Shown in pieces: positions 8,091-16,888 of a DNA stretch of 64,000 nt. The translations under genes and the position numbers were made by a program. Under the pieces are notes generated by a model that saw only the letters and a program-made list of their open reading frames with translations, did no database searches and was not told where the DNA came from. Positions within the stretch are counted from its first letter, which is position 1, and the number at the start of each line of letters is the position of its first letter. Source of the stretch: Labilibacter sediminis (GTDB lineage Bacteria > Bacteroidota > Bacteroidia > Bacteroidales > Marinilabiliaceae); assembly GCF_005877885.1 (NCBI RefSeq), contig NZ_VCHY01000004.1, forward strand, positions 1 through 64,000, read 5' to 3'.

Positions 8091-9644
8091 ATGAATAAGG
8101 TAAAACAAATTATATATGCAGTTGTGTTAGGTTTTGTTTTTACAAGCTGTCACGACTTACTAGATGTAGAAGCATATTCCAAATTAACAGATGATAACTT
8201 CTGGCAAAATGCAGATGATATTGAAGCAGGTGTTAATGGGGTATATGATGTACTGGGAGATAAAAATGCAGGACTATATAATAAAGATCTCTTGTTATTA
8301 AATATTCTTTCAACAGATGAGTCTTATACAACAAGAAACGGAGGAGAAAAACAGATTTCCCAATTCTTATATACACCTGCAACTTCATATTTAAATAATT
8401 TATGGAAAGGTTCTTATAAATTAATCAATAGAGCTAATGTTGTAATAAACAGTGTTCAGGATTTAGACTCAACAAAAGTTAGTTTTGATGAAAAAAGAAG
8501 ATACTTAGGAGAAGTTAAATTTCTAAGAGCATTGAGTTATTTTAATCTGGTGCGTAACTATAATAATGTTCCTTTAAAATTAAAGCCAAGTGAGGGTATG
8601 GAAAGCACTCATGTTCCGGTTGCTGAAGTAGAGGATATTTATGAAGTAATTTTACAAGATCTTGATTCTGCTATTGTTGGTTTACCTGATCATTTTGGTG
8701 GAGGTGATTTAGGACGTGCAGATAAAGCTGCGGCAATTGCTTTAAAAGCAAAAGTCTATTTAACTATGGCAGGCTATCCATTGCTTGGAGGAGATAATGG
8801 TACAACGGATGAGTATCAAAATGCTTTAGATTTAGCGAAAGAACTTATTGATAATGCAGCCACTTATAGTCTTGGTTTATGGGATAATTATTCAGATGCA
8901 TATACATTGGAGAATGATAATGGTAAGGAAGATATATTTTGTGTACAGTTTAGTTCTACAGTTGGTTTATCTCCATCGTTCGAAGGTAGCTTAATTCATA
9001 AGGAGTGTTTTAAAGGAAAAACCATTAATGGATTCAAATACGATGGAAAGTTAACTTATCGTCCTTCTACATATCTTATAAAAGCATTTGAAAAGAATGA
9101 CACCCGGGCAGCTATGATTAGTCCAAAGTATACTGTAAATGGAGATGAATATTCTGCAGGAAATAAAAACCCTATGTTTACAAAGTGGTTGGATCAGAAT
9201 ATTTTGGATAATCAGCTTAATGCTCAGGTGAGTGATCAGGAATTTAAAGTGTTCAGGTTTGCTGAGATTTATTTAATTGCGGCTGAGGCAGAAAACGAGT
9301 TAAATGGTCCGGAAAATGCCTATCAGTATATTAATGTAATTAGAGCAAGAGCAAGGGAGCTTGATGAGTCAGGGAACCCTATTGAAGGAGCTGTACCAGA
9401 TTTAGAGGGATTAACCCAGGTAGATTTTAGGGCTGCAGTATTAAATGAAAGGTTAGTTGAGCTGCATGCAGAAGCGAAAAGGTGGTATGATTTGGTTCGT
9501 ACTCAAACATTTGATGAGCAAATATTAGCAGCTCAGGCCGCAAAATCTTCTGAATTTCCAAATCCCGCACCGGAGACCTTATTCTTCCCAATACCTTATG
9601 ATGAGTATACCGTTAATGACTCAATAGACTACGTTTATCAGTAA
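8091..9644 (+). CDS. susD: SusD-family surface glycan-binding lipoprotein (pair 1)
   Basis: 517 residues. The lipobox is FTSC with Cys at residue 20, consistent with an outer-membrane lipoprotein. SusD features seen: the N-terminal DDIEAGVNGVYDVLGD helix, an AEVKFLRAL-type helix (GEVKFLRALSYFNLVRNY), AIALKAKVYLTMAG, the C-terminal RFAEIYLIAAEAENEL, and NERLVELHAEAKRWYDLVRT. It forms the substrate-capturing lid on the SusC just upstream (18-base gap). A strong hairpin follows, ending the unit. Confidence 0.95.
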   Translation: MNKVKQIIYAVVLGFVFTSCHDLLDVEAYSKLTDDNFWQNADDIEAGVNGVYDVLGDKNAGLYNKDLLLLNILSTDESYTTRNGGEKQISQFLYTPATSYLNNLWKGSYKLINRANVVINSVQDLDSTKVSFDEKRRYLGEVKFLRALSYFNLVRNYNNVPLKLKPSEGMESTHVPVAEVEDIYEVILQDLDSAIVGLPDHFGGGDLGRADKAAAIALKAKVYLTMAGYPLLGGDNGTTDEYQNALDLAKELIDNAATYSLGLWDNYSDAYTLENDNGKEDIFCVQFSSTVGLSPSFEGSLIHKECFKGKTINGFKYDGKLTYRPSTYLIKAFEKNDTRAAMISPKYTVNGDEYSAGNKNPMFTKWLDQNILDNQLNAQVSDQEFKVFRFAEIYLIAAEAENELNGPENAYQYINVIRARARELDESGNPIEGAVPDLEGLTQVDFRAAVLNERLVELHAEAKRWYDLVRTQTFDEQILAAQAAKSSEFPNPAPETLFFPIPYDEYTVNDSIDYVYQ

Positions 9645-9701
9645 GCTATTAGTAAAAGGTTATTTTATTTTTTTAGGATTTAAGATATTAATCATCTTTG
9701 G

Positions 9702-9735
9702 AGCACGCTGGAATTTAAATTTCTAGCGTGCTTCT
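9702..9735 (+). terminator. Terminator-like hairpin after susD 1
   Basis: AGCACGCTGGAATTT pairs with AAATTTCTAGCGTGCT, giving a long stem with one G-T pair, about 60 bases after the stop. The following T-run is short (TTC TTA), so termination may be moderate. Confidence 0.6.
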
Positions 9736-9752
9736 TAGGTTATGAATATCGA

Positions 9753-9928
9753 TTAAACCCGCATTATGTATTAGAACTTCGTCATGAACATTGAAAGCAT
9801 GATAAAACACGGCTTTACTGAAATGAGGCATAGGATCGTTCTGGTGAGTTGAAGTGAAGCAACAAAGTGTCTTGTTTTGAAGTGATTTCAATGTGTAATA
9901 GATTTTCTAATGCATAAAGCGGGTTAAA
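9753..9928 (+). repeat. ~175 bp imperfect palindromic intergenic repeat, copy 1
   Basis: It begins TTAAACCCGCATTATG and ends TGCATAAAGCGGGTTAA, so the ends are inverted repeats. The arms pair imperfectly along their whole length (AACATTGAAAGC with GATTTCAATGT). Three more copies occur at 25069, 35314 and 36264. Copy 2 is almost a perfect reverse complement of this copy. No ORF lies inside. Confidence 0.85.
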
Positions 9929-10056
9929 TTTAAGTAGGTATTTTTTAAGCAAGTGATATAACGTTTTATGAATACTATTCGCAGGATCAATTTGTTATAC
10001 TGATTTAGTGTTTGTAAAATAATTCATAAATTATAGAGAATACTTATAAAAAGTTA

Positions 10057-10064
10057 TAGATTTG
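10057..10064 (+). promoter_or_regulatory. Possible housekeeping -7 element for the sigma gene
   Basis: TAGATTTG matches the Bacteroidetes primary-sigma -7 consensus TANNTTTG and lies 28 bases before the ATG at 10092. A clear -33 TTTG at the usual spacing is not seen. No GTAGGG-N17-TGTT site precedes the sigma gene itself. Confidence 0.3.
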
Positions 10065-10091
10065 TTCAACTAAAATGAATGTTACGTGGGT

Positions 10092-10700
10092 ATGCAGCAA
10101 TCAGATGGGCAGTTGTTGGTTGGAATCAAAAGAGATGATTCTCAGAGTTTTGAGCTTTTGTTTCGGAGATATTTTCCGCGACTAAAAGCAATTAGCTATA
10201 GCTTTGTTAAAGATGATAGTATTGCAAAAGATATTGTCCAGGAAGTATTTATAAAAGTTTGGGAAAAACGTTCTGAAATTAAAGATATTGCTATCGAATC
10301 ATTCTTATTTAAAATGGTTCGGAATCAATGCCTAAATTACCTTCGTCATGTAAAAGTGGTTGATAATAGAGTGGGAGGATTAAAGGATGCCACTCAAATG
10401 GAAGAGCTTTATCGCATCGATATAATTAAAGATGAACCATATCTTTTAATTGAAAAAGAGTTAGAACAAGAGATTGTTAGTGTTTTAAATGAGCTTCCCG
10501 AAAAGTGCAGAGAGGTTTTTAAACTTAGTAGAATTGATGGATTAATGAATTCAGAAATAGCTGAAAAATTAGATGTATCAATTAAAAACGTTGAAAAGCA
10601 CATGACAAAAGCGTTAAAACATTTTAGAGAGCATTTTAAAGATCGTTTACCTGTTCAAATAATTATACTTGTGCTTCTTAACTATTTTGATAAGCTCTAG
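10092..10700 (+). CDS. ECF (FecI-like) RNA polymerase sigma factor
   Basis: About 202 residues from the ATG at 10092; a GTG at 10086 is in frame but adds only two residues. Region 2 is FELLFRRYFPRLKAISYSF through DIVQEVFIKVWEKR. Region 4 is LNELPEKCREVFKLSRIDG with the helix-turn-helix SEIAEKLDVSIKNVEKHM. The C-terminus is hydrophobic (QIIILVLLNYF), common in Bacteroidota sigma-70 family 1 proteins. It sits 93 bases upstream of its FecR-type anti-sigma and an STN-bearing SusC, the standard trans-envelope glycan-sensing arrangement. I infer that it recognises the GTAGGG-N17-TGTT promoters found at seven sites in this window. Confidence 0.93.
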   Translation: MQQSDGQLLVGIKRDDSQSFELLFRRYFPRLKAISYSFVKDDSIAKDIVQEVFIKVWEKRSEIKDIAIESFLFKMVRNQCLNYLRHVKVVDNRVGGLKDATQMEELYRIDIIKDEPYLLIEKELEQEIVSVLNELPEKCREVFKLSRIDGLMNSEIAEKLDVSIKNVEKHMTKALKHFREHFKDRLPVQIIILVLLNYFDKL

Positions 10701-10743
10701 ATGTTGTTTGAAGATTAAAAAAATGAAAAAAGATCTGTTTTTA

Positions 10744-10771
10744 GGTAGGGTATCTAGCTAAAACATGTGTT
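10744..10771 (+). promoter_or_regulatory. Predicted ECF-sigma promoter, copy 4 (sigma/anti-sigma gap)
   Basis: GGTAGGG at 10744-10750, 17 bases, TGTT at 10768-10771, only 23 bases before the anti-sigma ATG. Its position implies that the anti-sigma, STN-SusC and SusD are induced by the sigma factor while the sigma gene has a separate promoter. Confidence 0.75.
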
Positions 10772-10793
10772 ATAGTGTTAGAAAGGATATAAC

Positions 10794-11792
10794 ATGGAAG
10801 ATGGATATAGAATATTAATAGATAAATATTTATCAGGAAATTTAACAACAAGTGAAGTTGAGGAATTAACTGCTTGGTTAAAAGAAGATAAAGCTCATCA
10901 ACAATTACTAAGTGATGCTAAGCGTAATTGGATGCCTGAATTTGGTGCTGATGAGTCATTGGAAGAGGCTACCCGAGAACTTAAATACAAACTTAATTTA
11001 ACCGAATCTCTAAATAATAGTTTTAGTAGTGAAACTAAATCTGTGAAAAAACTATTTATTAATGCAATGAAAATTGCTGCAATTTTTATTGCAGGTATTT
11101 TAGTTACTCAGGTTTTACAGCAGATTGATTTTAGTGGTTCTTCCGAAGCATTGTATTGTTCTGTAAATGCGGATAGAGGGCAAAAATCAAGATTAACCTT
11201 ACCTGATGGAACAGAAGTTTGGTTAAACTCAGAAACCAGAGTGAAATTTTCAAACAAAGACTTCTTAAAAAACAGGTATGTTGAATTAAATGGAGAGGCT
11301 TATTTCAGTGTAAAGCACAACAAAAAATCTCCTTTTGTAGTTAAAACAAAGTCATACGATATTGAGGTTTTAGGTACAGAGTTTAATGTAATGGCATATG
11401 AAGATGTAGGTAGAACAGAAACTATACTTGTAAAGGGTAAAGTAAAAATTAAAAAAGGAGAGAAAGAAGTTAATTTAAATCCTGGTCAGAAAGCAACTTT
11501 CGAGGCCAATCGTTTAAGGGTATCAAAAACCGATATCGATAATGCAAGTAGTTGGAAAAGTAATGAACTGCGTTATGAAGGAGTTTCATTTCAAGAGCTT
11601 GTATTTAGTTTAGAAAGATGGTTTGATGTTGAAATTCAGGTAGGTGATCCACGATTATATGATGTTGTTTATTCCGGAGTATTTAAAAATGGTGAAACTT
11701 TTGAAGAAGTTATGGAAGCGCTGAAATTCACAACCAATATCAACTATCAGACAAAAGGTCTAAAGAGATACGAAATTACCTTTGAAGAATAA
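10794..11792 (+). CDS. FecR-family anti-sigma factor
   Basis: 332 residues. A cytoplasmic N-terminal segment (about 1-85, KYLSGNLTTSEVEELTAWL) binds the sigma factor in this family. A single membrane helix follows at about 89-108 (NAMKIAAIFIAGILVTQVL), then a periplasmic FecR domain (SRLTLPDGTEVWLNSET, VELNGEAYFSVKH, FVVKTKSYDIEVLGTEFNV) and a C-terminal DUF4974 domain (YEGVSFQELVFSLERWFDVEI). It is expected to hold the ECF sigma inactive until the neighbouring STN-SusC signals substrate binding. It has its own predicted sigma-dependent promoter. Confidence 0.94.
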   Translation: MEDGYRILIDKYLSGNLTTSEVEELTAWLKEDKAHQQLLSDAKRNWMPEFGADESLEEATRELKYKLNLTESLNNSFSSETKSVKKLFINAMKIAAIFIAGILVTQVLQQIDFSGSSEALYCSVNADRGQKSRLTLPDGTEVWLNSETRVKFSNKDFLKNRYVELNGEAYFSVKHNKKSPFVVKTKSYDIEVLGTEFNVMAYEDVGRTETILVKGKVKIKKGEKEVNLNPGQKATFEANRLRVSKTDIDNASSWKSNELRYEGVSFQELVFSLERWFDVEIQVGDPRLYDVVYSGVFKNGETFEEVMEALKFTTNINYQTKGLKRYEITFEE

Positions 11793-11810
11793 GTTTTTTC
11801 GGATAACATT

Positions 11811-11858
11811 TTAAGCTTTTGCATAATTTATTCTTGTTATATTTAATTAAAAGCTTAA
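11811..11858 (+). promoter_or_regulatory. Intercistronic hairpin between anti-sigma and STN-SusC genes
   Basis: A 10 bp perfect inverted repeat, TTAAGCTTTT at 11811-11820 and AAAAGCTTAA at 11849-11858, with an AT-rich 28-base spacer. It lies 18 bases after the anti-sigma stop and 30 bases before the susC ATG. It could act as a processing or attenuation site that sets different levels of anti-sigma and transporter. Confidence 0.4.
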
Positions 11859-11888
11859 TTTGGCAATATCATTGGAAATTAATAGTGC

Positions 11889-14800
11889 ATGACTGGAAGA
11901 AAGTGGATATTAGCCTTTTCGATAATCGTTTTGTTAGCTTTTCAGGAGCTACATGCACAAAGTAATAAAATAGACCTAAATCTTAAACGAGCCACTCTTA
12001 AAGAATTCTTCCGGGAAATCGAACGCCAGTCTGATTACTCGATTTTCTATAAAGAAAAAATCCTTGATAACTCTAAAGAACTCAATGTTACTTATACCGA
12101 TAAGGATGTAAAAAAAATTTTAGATGATGTACTGATAAAGTATAATTTAAAATATCAAATTAAAAATAAACTTATCCTAATAACTCCTTTAAATACAGGA
12201 GCAAACAAAAGAAGTCAAAATAATCGTATTGAAATAAAGGGGATAGTAAAAGATCATAAAGGAGACTTACTACCCGGAGTAAATATTCTGCTAAAAGGTA
12301 CTGACAGAGGAACCATAACCAATTTAAACGGCCAATTTCGCTTACTTGTTGATAATCTAAAAGCAAGTCTTGTTATTTCTTTTTTAGGTTTTGAAACCAA
12401 AGAAATTAAACTTAAAGGAAGACGAAATGTTAACATTACTTTAAAGGAGTCTTCAATAGGTATTGATGAAGTTATTGCCATCGGCTATGGCGTTGTTAAA
12501 AAGAGTGATTTAACCGGCTCTGTTACGTCTATTAAACCAGCACAAATACAGGAATCTCCTTATGCATCTATTGACCAGGGACTCGTAGGTCTGGCTGCAG
12601 GAGTTAATGTTTCGCAAGCCTCCGGTATGCCTGGTGCCACTGCACGAATAAGGATAAGGGGAATAAGTTCAATTGAAGGTGGTAATGAACCACTTTTTGT
12701 CATAGATGGTTTCCCAATTTATAATGGAGGTGGTTTTGGAAATACAGGAGGTAACGTTAAGTTAAGCGGCCTTTCGTTTTTTAATCCTTCAGATATTGAG
12801 TCTATAGAAATTCTTAAAGATGCTTCAGCCACGTCTATCTATGGTGCGAGGGCTTCCAATGGAGTAGTTTTAATTGAAACAATGCAACCCGATATAGGAC
12901 CTGATAAAGTTGTGGTTGATTCGTATTTTGGTGTTCAAAGTGTTGTTAAAAAGCTGGACTTAATGAACGCTGCTCAATATGCAGAGTTGGTTAATGAAGT
13001 GCAGGAAAATGAAGGTTTAAATCCAATATACGATGAGGATCAATTAGAGTTAATTAGAAAAAATCCAAAGGGAACAGATTGGCAAGGTGAACTTTACCGT
13101 TTGGCTCCGGTTCGCAATCATCAAATTCGTTTTTCAGGTGGATTTTGGAAAACAAGGTATGTTGTTTCTGCAAATTATTACAATCAGGAAGGAATAATTA
13201 AAAACTCCGGGTATAATAGACTCTCAGCAAGAATTAACCTGGATCGTACCATGCGAAATAACCTGAGAGTAGGAACATATACAACTATAAGTTATGGCAA
13301 GTACGACAATGTTAGAACAAATACAAATGCAGGTTCCAGAGGTGTAGTTAATGCTGCGTTAAAAATGAATCCGATTCTGCCGGTATATCAAGATAAAGAA
13401 CAAGGATTATATACCCCAAGCAATTCTCCCGGTACAGATTACCCAAACCCTATTGCTACGGTCAATGAGCAAGTTCTTGAAAATAAAACTGTTAGATTGT
13501 TGGTGAATGCATTTGCTGAATGGGATATAAGAGCTGATTTAAAAGCTAAGTTTACTATTGGCGGTGATTTATTTGTTAATAAAAACGATGCTTATACCCC
13601 GTCAACAATATATGAAAGTAATAATGGAAGTGCTGCCATTAGAACAGATTTAGGCTTTAATTGGCTCAATGAGAATACTATAACATGGAATAAAACTATT
13701 AATGATATTCATGATTTGTTGTTTTTGGCAGGTATAACTTTTCAGGAAAACAAAGAAGAGGGAGTTTTGGCTTCTGCTGAAGGATTTATAAATGATGAAT
13801 TGGGTAAAAATAATATAGGATCAGGACAGATATATAATCAACCTCAGTCAGGAAATAGCAGGTGGGGATTAATATCTTATTTAGGTCGTATAAATTATGA
13901 TTTTGCCAATAAGTTACTGGTAACCTATAATATGCGGGTCGATGGTTCTTCGCGTTTTAGCGGGAAAAATAAGTATGCATTTTTTCCTTCAGGTGCAATT
14001 GGTTGGCGGCTAATAGAGGAGGACTTTATTTCTGATTTAAATGTTTTTTCCAATTTAAAAGCCAGACTAAGCTATGGAATAACAGGGAATCAGGAGATAG
14101 GCCTATACAGTTCGTTGGCTACCTTAACAGATAATAGCTATACATTTGGAAGAGATAATGTAACCGGCTTTTTCCCGGATAAGATTTCCAATCCGGATTT
14201 AAAATGGGAAAAAACAGCTCAATTAAATGTTGGTTTAGATGTTGGTTTTGTAAATAATAAATTAACGTTTACTACAGACTGGTATTACAAAAAAACAACA
14301 GATTTAATTTTTGGTACTTCTATTCCTTTAATAACAGGATTCGAAACAACAGTTGATAACATTGGAAGTATTGAAAATAAAGGATTAGAGTTAGAGGTTT
14401 TAGCCAATATAGTTAACAGGAGATTTAGGTGGCAGTCTGGTTTGAATTTAGCTTTTAACAGAAGTAAGGTACTTGATCTCGGCAGAGTTTCATATGCAGA
14501 TGTGGAACCCTCTGCTGATTTATTTAAAACCGGAAGTGTTCATAGGTTAATGGTTGGTCAACCGGTGGGTATTTTTTACGGCTACAAGTTTGATGGTATT
14601 TTTCAAAACGAAAACGAAGTCAATGCCGGATCTGAAGGGCCTACCAATTGGGTAGGAGGTCAACGTTATAAAGATTTAAGTGGTGAAGGTAATGTTCCAG
14701 ATGGTGTTATTGATGCAATATATGATAGAACAATAATCGGAAATCCAAATCCTAAATTTCACGGAGGTTTAACCAATACGTTGTTTTTTGAAGGAGTTGA

Positions 14801-15239
14801 GTTAAATTTATTTTGTCAGTTTTCATATGGAAATGATATTTTAAATTACAACACTATTGAGCTGGAACAACCATCAGGTGGTAATAATGTATATGCTGAT
14901 TTGGTTAATCGATGGAAGCCTGAGAAACCAAGTAATATTTATCCGAAGGCAAGTTCAAACAGAACTGTTTTATTTAATGACAGGCACGTTGAAGATGGTT
15001 CGTATTTTAAAATAAAAACGGTAACTCTCTCTTATGATTTTCCTAAGCTTCAGATTAAGAGACTGGATAGGTTAAAAGTTTATTTAACCGGGCATAACTT
15101 ATTTACTTTTACTAGTTATTCGGGCTATGACCCGGAAGTAAGTTATAAAGGAGCTTCAAACCTAGAAATGGGTGAGGATTTTGGAGGTTACCCTCCGGCC
15201 AGAAGTATTATTTTAGGAGTTAAATTAACCTTGAGGTGA
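11889..15239 (+). CDS. susC: SusC-family TonB-dependent transducer with STN domain (pair 2)
   Basis: 1116 residues. A signal peptide ends near LHAQ (24). An STN (secretin/TonB N-terminal) domain follows (about 25-100: IDLNLKRATLKEFFREIERQ to NKLILITP), then a carboxypeptidase-regulatory-like domain (IKGIVKDHKGDLLPGVNILL), a plug (IRGISSIEGGNEPLFVIDGF, SIEILKDASATSIYGARAS) and a beta-barrel. It is the only one of the three SusC proteins here with an STN domain, which in FecA-type systems contacts the anti-sigma. With the sigma and FecR genes directly upstream it is the likely signal receptor of the regulon. Its TGA overlaps the ATG of the next susD. Confidence 0.95.
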   Translation: MTGRKWILAFSIIVLLAFQELHAQSNKIDLNLKRATLKEFFREIERQSDYSIFYKEKILDNSKELNVTYTDKDVKKILDDVLIKYNLKYQIKNKLILITPLNTGANKRSQNNRIEIKGIVKDHKGDLLPGVNILLKGTDRGTITNLNGQFRLLVDNLKASLVISFLGFETKEIKLKGRRNVNITLKESSIGIDEVIAIGYGVVKKSDLTGSVTSIKPAQIQESPYASIDQGLVGLAAGVNVSQASGMPGATARIRIRGISSIEGGNEPLFVIDGFPIYNGGGFGNTGGNVKLSGLSFFNPSDIESIEILKDASATSIYGARASNGVVLIETMQPDIGPDKVVVDSYFGVQSVVKKLDLMNAAQYAELVNEVQENEGLNPIYDEDQLELIRKNPKGTDWQGELYRLAPVRNHQIRFSGGFWKTRYVVSANYYNQEGIIKNSGYNRLSARINLDRTMRNNLRVGTYTTISYGKYDNVRTNTNAGSRGVVNAALKMNPILPVYQDKEQGLYTPSNSPGTDYPNPIATVNEQVLENKTVRLLVNAFAEWDIRADLKAKFTIGGDLFVNKNDAYTPSTIYESNNGSAAIRTDLGFNWLNENTITWNKTINDIHDLLFLAGITFQENKEEGVLASAEGFINDELGKNNIGSGQIYNQPQSGNSRWGLISYLGRINYDFANKLLVTYNMRVDGSSRFSGKNKYAFFPSGAIGWRLIEEDFISDLNVFSNLKARLSYGITGNQEIGLYSSLATLTDNSYTFGRDNVTGFFPDKISNPDLKWEKTAQLNVGLDVGFVNNKLTFTTDWYYKKTTDLIFGTSIPLITGFETTVDNIGSIENKGLELEVLANIVNRRFRWQSGLNLAFNRSKVLDLGRVSYADVEPSADLFKTGSVHRLMVGQPVGIFYGYKFDGIFQNENEVNAGSEGPTNWVGGQRYKDLSGEGNVPDGVIDAIYDRTIIGNPNPKFHGGLTNTLFFEGVELNLFCQFSYGNDILNYNTIELEQPSGGNNVYADLVNRWKPEKPSNIYPKASSNRTVLFNDRHVEDGSYFKIKTVTLSYDFPKLQIKRLDRLKVYLTGHNLFTFTSYSGYDPEVSYKGASNLEMGEDFGGYPPARSIILGVKLTLR

Positions 15240-16747
15240 TGGTAGTTGGTTTATACATAGAACGGTTAAATAAAGTTGTCTTTATCTTGCTTAGTTGTTT
15301 GATGTTAAGTGCATGTAGCTCATTTCTTGATGAAGATCCTCAGGATAGATTTGTAATTGACGACTTTTATAAAAATGCTGGTGATGCCGAAGCAGCTGTA
15401 AATGCCATTTATGCTCAGCTGTACGAAATATATAAAAGAAGAATGTATTTGATGGCTGATTTACCAACCGATGATCATAAAAATGGTAAAGGTATGCCTA
15501 ACACTCAATTGATAAACTTAGAGTACGCAAGGTTTACTGCCGATAATCAGTTTGTTCGAGAAATGTGGTTATACAATTACACGGGTATTATGAGTGCCAA
15601 TGCGGCAATTATTAATATACCAGGTATTGTAATGGATGAAGAATTAAAAAATAGATTGCTGGCCGAGGCCAAGTTTTTACGGGCTTTATATTATTTTAAT
15701 TTAGTCAGGTTTTATGGCGATGTACCATTGATAAAAAAGTTATTTACAGTAAATAATATTCATGTAGAAAGAATACCCAAAGAAGAGGTATATGAAAGTA
15801 TTATTGAGGATTTAACTTTTGCCGGGGAAAAATTACCCAAAACATATGATTTTACAGATGTAGGAAGAGCTACGTCTGGCGCAGCCAAGATTTTATTAGC
15901 CAAGGTATACCTTACGATTCATGAATATGGATTGGCTGAAGCCAAAATAAAGGAAGTGGTATTAAAAGAGGGTGATTATGGTTATGGTTTACATGATGAG
16001 TATAAAGCTAACTGGAAAGAAGATACAGAATTGGGTAAAGAAATGGTGTTTTCAATAGAATACCTTTCAGAAGGAGGTGAAAGCAATAATCAAATGGCTT
16101 TGGACGGACCTAAATTCTCCATTCATAAAGGAGCTGGTGTACCCGGATTAAAAAGTGCCAAGGAAGCAGATATTCCTTCCCAGGAACTTTACAACCTATT
16201 TTTAGAAGAGGATAGCAGAAAGCATCATACTTTTAAATTAGAATATGAAAGTCCTAATAATGGTGAAATCTATCAATCATTTATTCCTCTTTTTGGTAAA
16301 TATTGGGAAGACGGTCAGATTCAATTAAATAAATCATCAGTAAATATGCATATTTTGCGTTATGCAGATGCATTGTTAATGTATGCAGAAGTGCTAAATG
16401 AAAATGATAACACTGCTGATGCCATCATATATTTAAATAAAGTAAGGCAAAGGGCTTTTCAATCGGAGGATTATAATTATCAAAATTTAAGCAAAGACGA
16501 TTTAAGGTTAGCCATTTACAAAGAAAGAAGGCTGGAACTGGCCCATGAAGGCCATCGGTGGTTCGATTTGGTGAGGACTAATCGATTTATCGAACGAATG
16601 AGAGAACATGGCACGATAGAAGCAGAACTAGCCGAGGAAGATAAAAATGATATCTCTCAAAATATACAAGATCATATGGTATTAATGCCAATCCCTCAAT
16701 ACGAAATCGACTTAAATCCTGAAGTAGTCCAAAATCCAGGATATTAG
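15239..16747 (+). CDS. susD: SusD-family surface glycan-binding lipoprotein (pair 2)
   Basis: 502 residues from the ATG at 15239, which overlaps the susC stop as TGATG (translational coupling); a GTG one codon earlier is in frame. The lipobox is LSAC with Cys near residue 26. SusD features: the DFYKNAGDAEAAVNAIYAQLYE helix, LAEAKFLRALYYFNLVRFYG, GAAKILLAKVYLTIHEYG, LRYADALLMYAEVLNE and KERRLELAHEGHRWFDLVRT. It pairs with the STN-type SusC just upstream. Confidence 0.94.
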   Translation: MVVGLYIERLNKVVFILLSCLMLSACSSFLDEDPQDRFVIDDFYKNAGDAEAAVNAIYAQLYEIYKRRMYLMADLPTDDHKNGKGMPNTQLINLEYARFTADNQFVREMWLYNYTGIMSANAAIINIPGIVMDEELKNRLLAEAKFLRALYYFNLVRFYGDVPLIKKLFTVNNIHVERIPKEEVYESIIEDLTFAGEKLPKTYDFTDVGRATSGAAKILLAKVYLTIHEYGLAEAKIKEVVLKEGDYGYGLHDEYKANWKEDTELGKEMVFSIEYLSEGGESNNQMALDGPKFSIHKGAGVPGLKSAKEADIPSQELYNLFLEEDSRKHHTFKLEYESPNNGEIYQSFIPLFGKYWEDGQIQLNKSSVNMHILRYADALLMYAEVLNENDNTADAIIYLNKVRQRAFQSEDYNYQNLSKDDLRLAIYKERRLELAHEGHRWFDLVRTNRFIERMREHGTIEAELAEEDKNDISQNIQDHMVLMPIPQYEIDLNPEVVQNPGY

Positions 16748-16818
16748 CCAAATCTTTCCGGAAAATTTATTTTTCAGATAATTTTCTTCATAAATATCAA
16801 TATCAACCCTGCTTTACA

Positions 16819-16846
16819 GGTAGGGTTCAACCTGTGTGGTGTTGTT
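16819..16846 (+). promoter_or_regulatory. Predicted ECF-sigma promoter, copy 5
   Basis: GGTAGGG at 16819-16825, 17 bases, TGTT at 16843-16846, 43 bases before the GH92 start at 16889. Confidence 0.72.
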
Positions 16847-16888
16847 ATAAGAGTATAATTCGAAAGTTTCAGACAAAAATTATATCGT

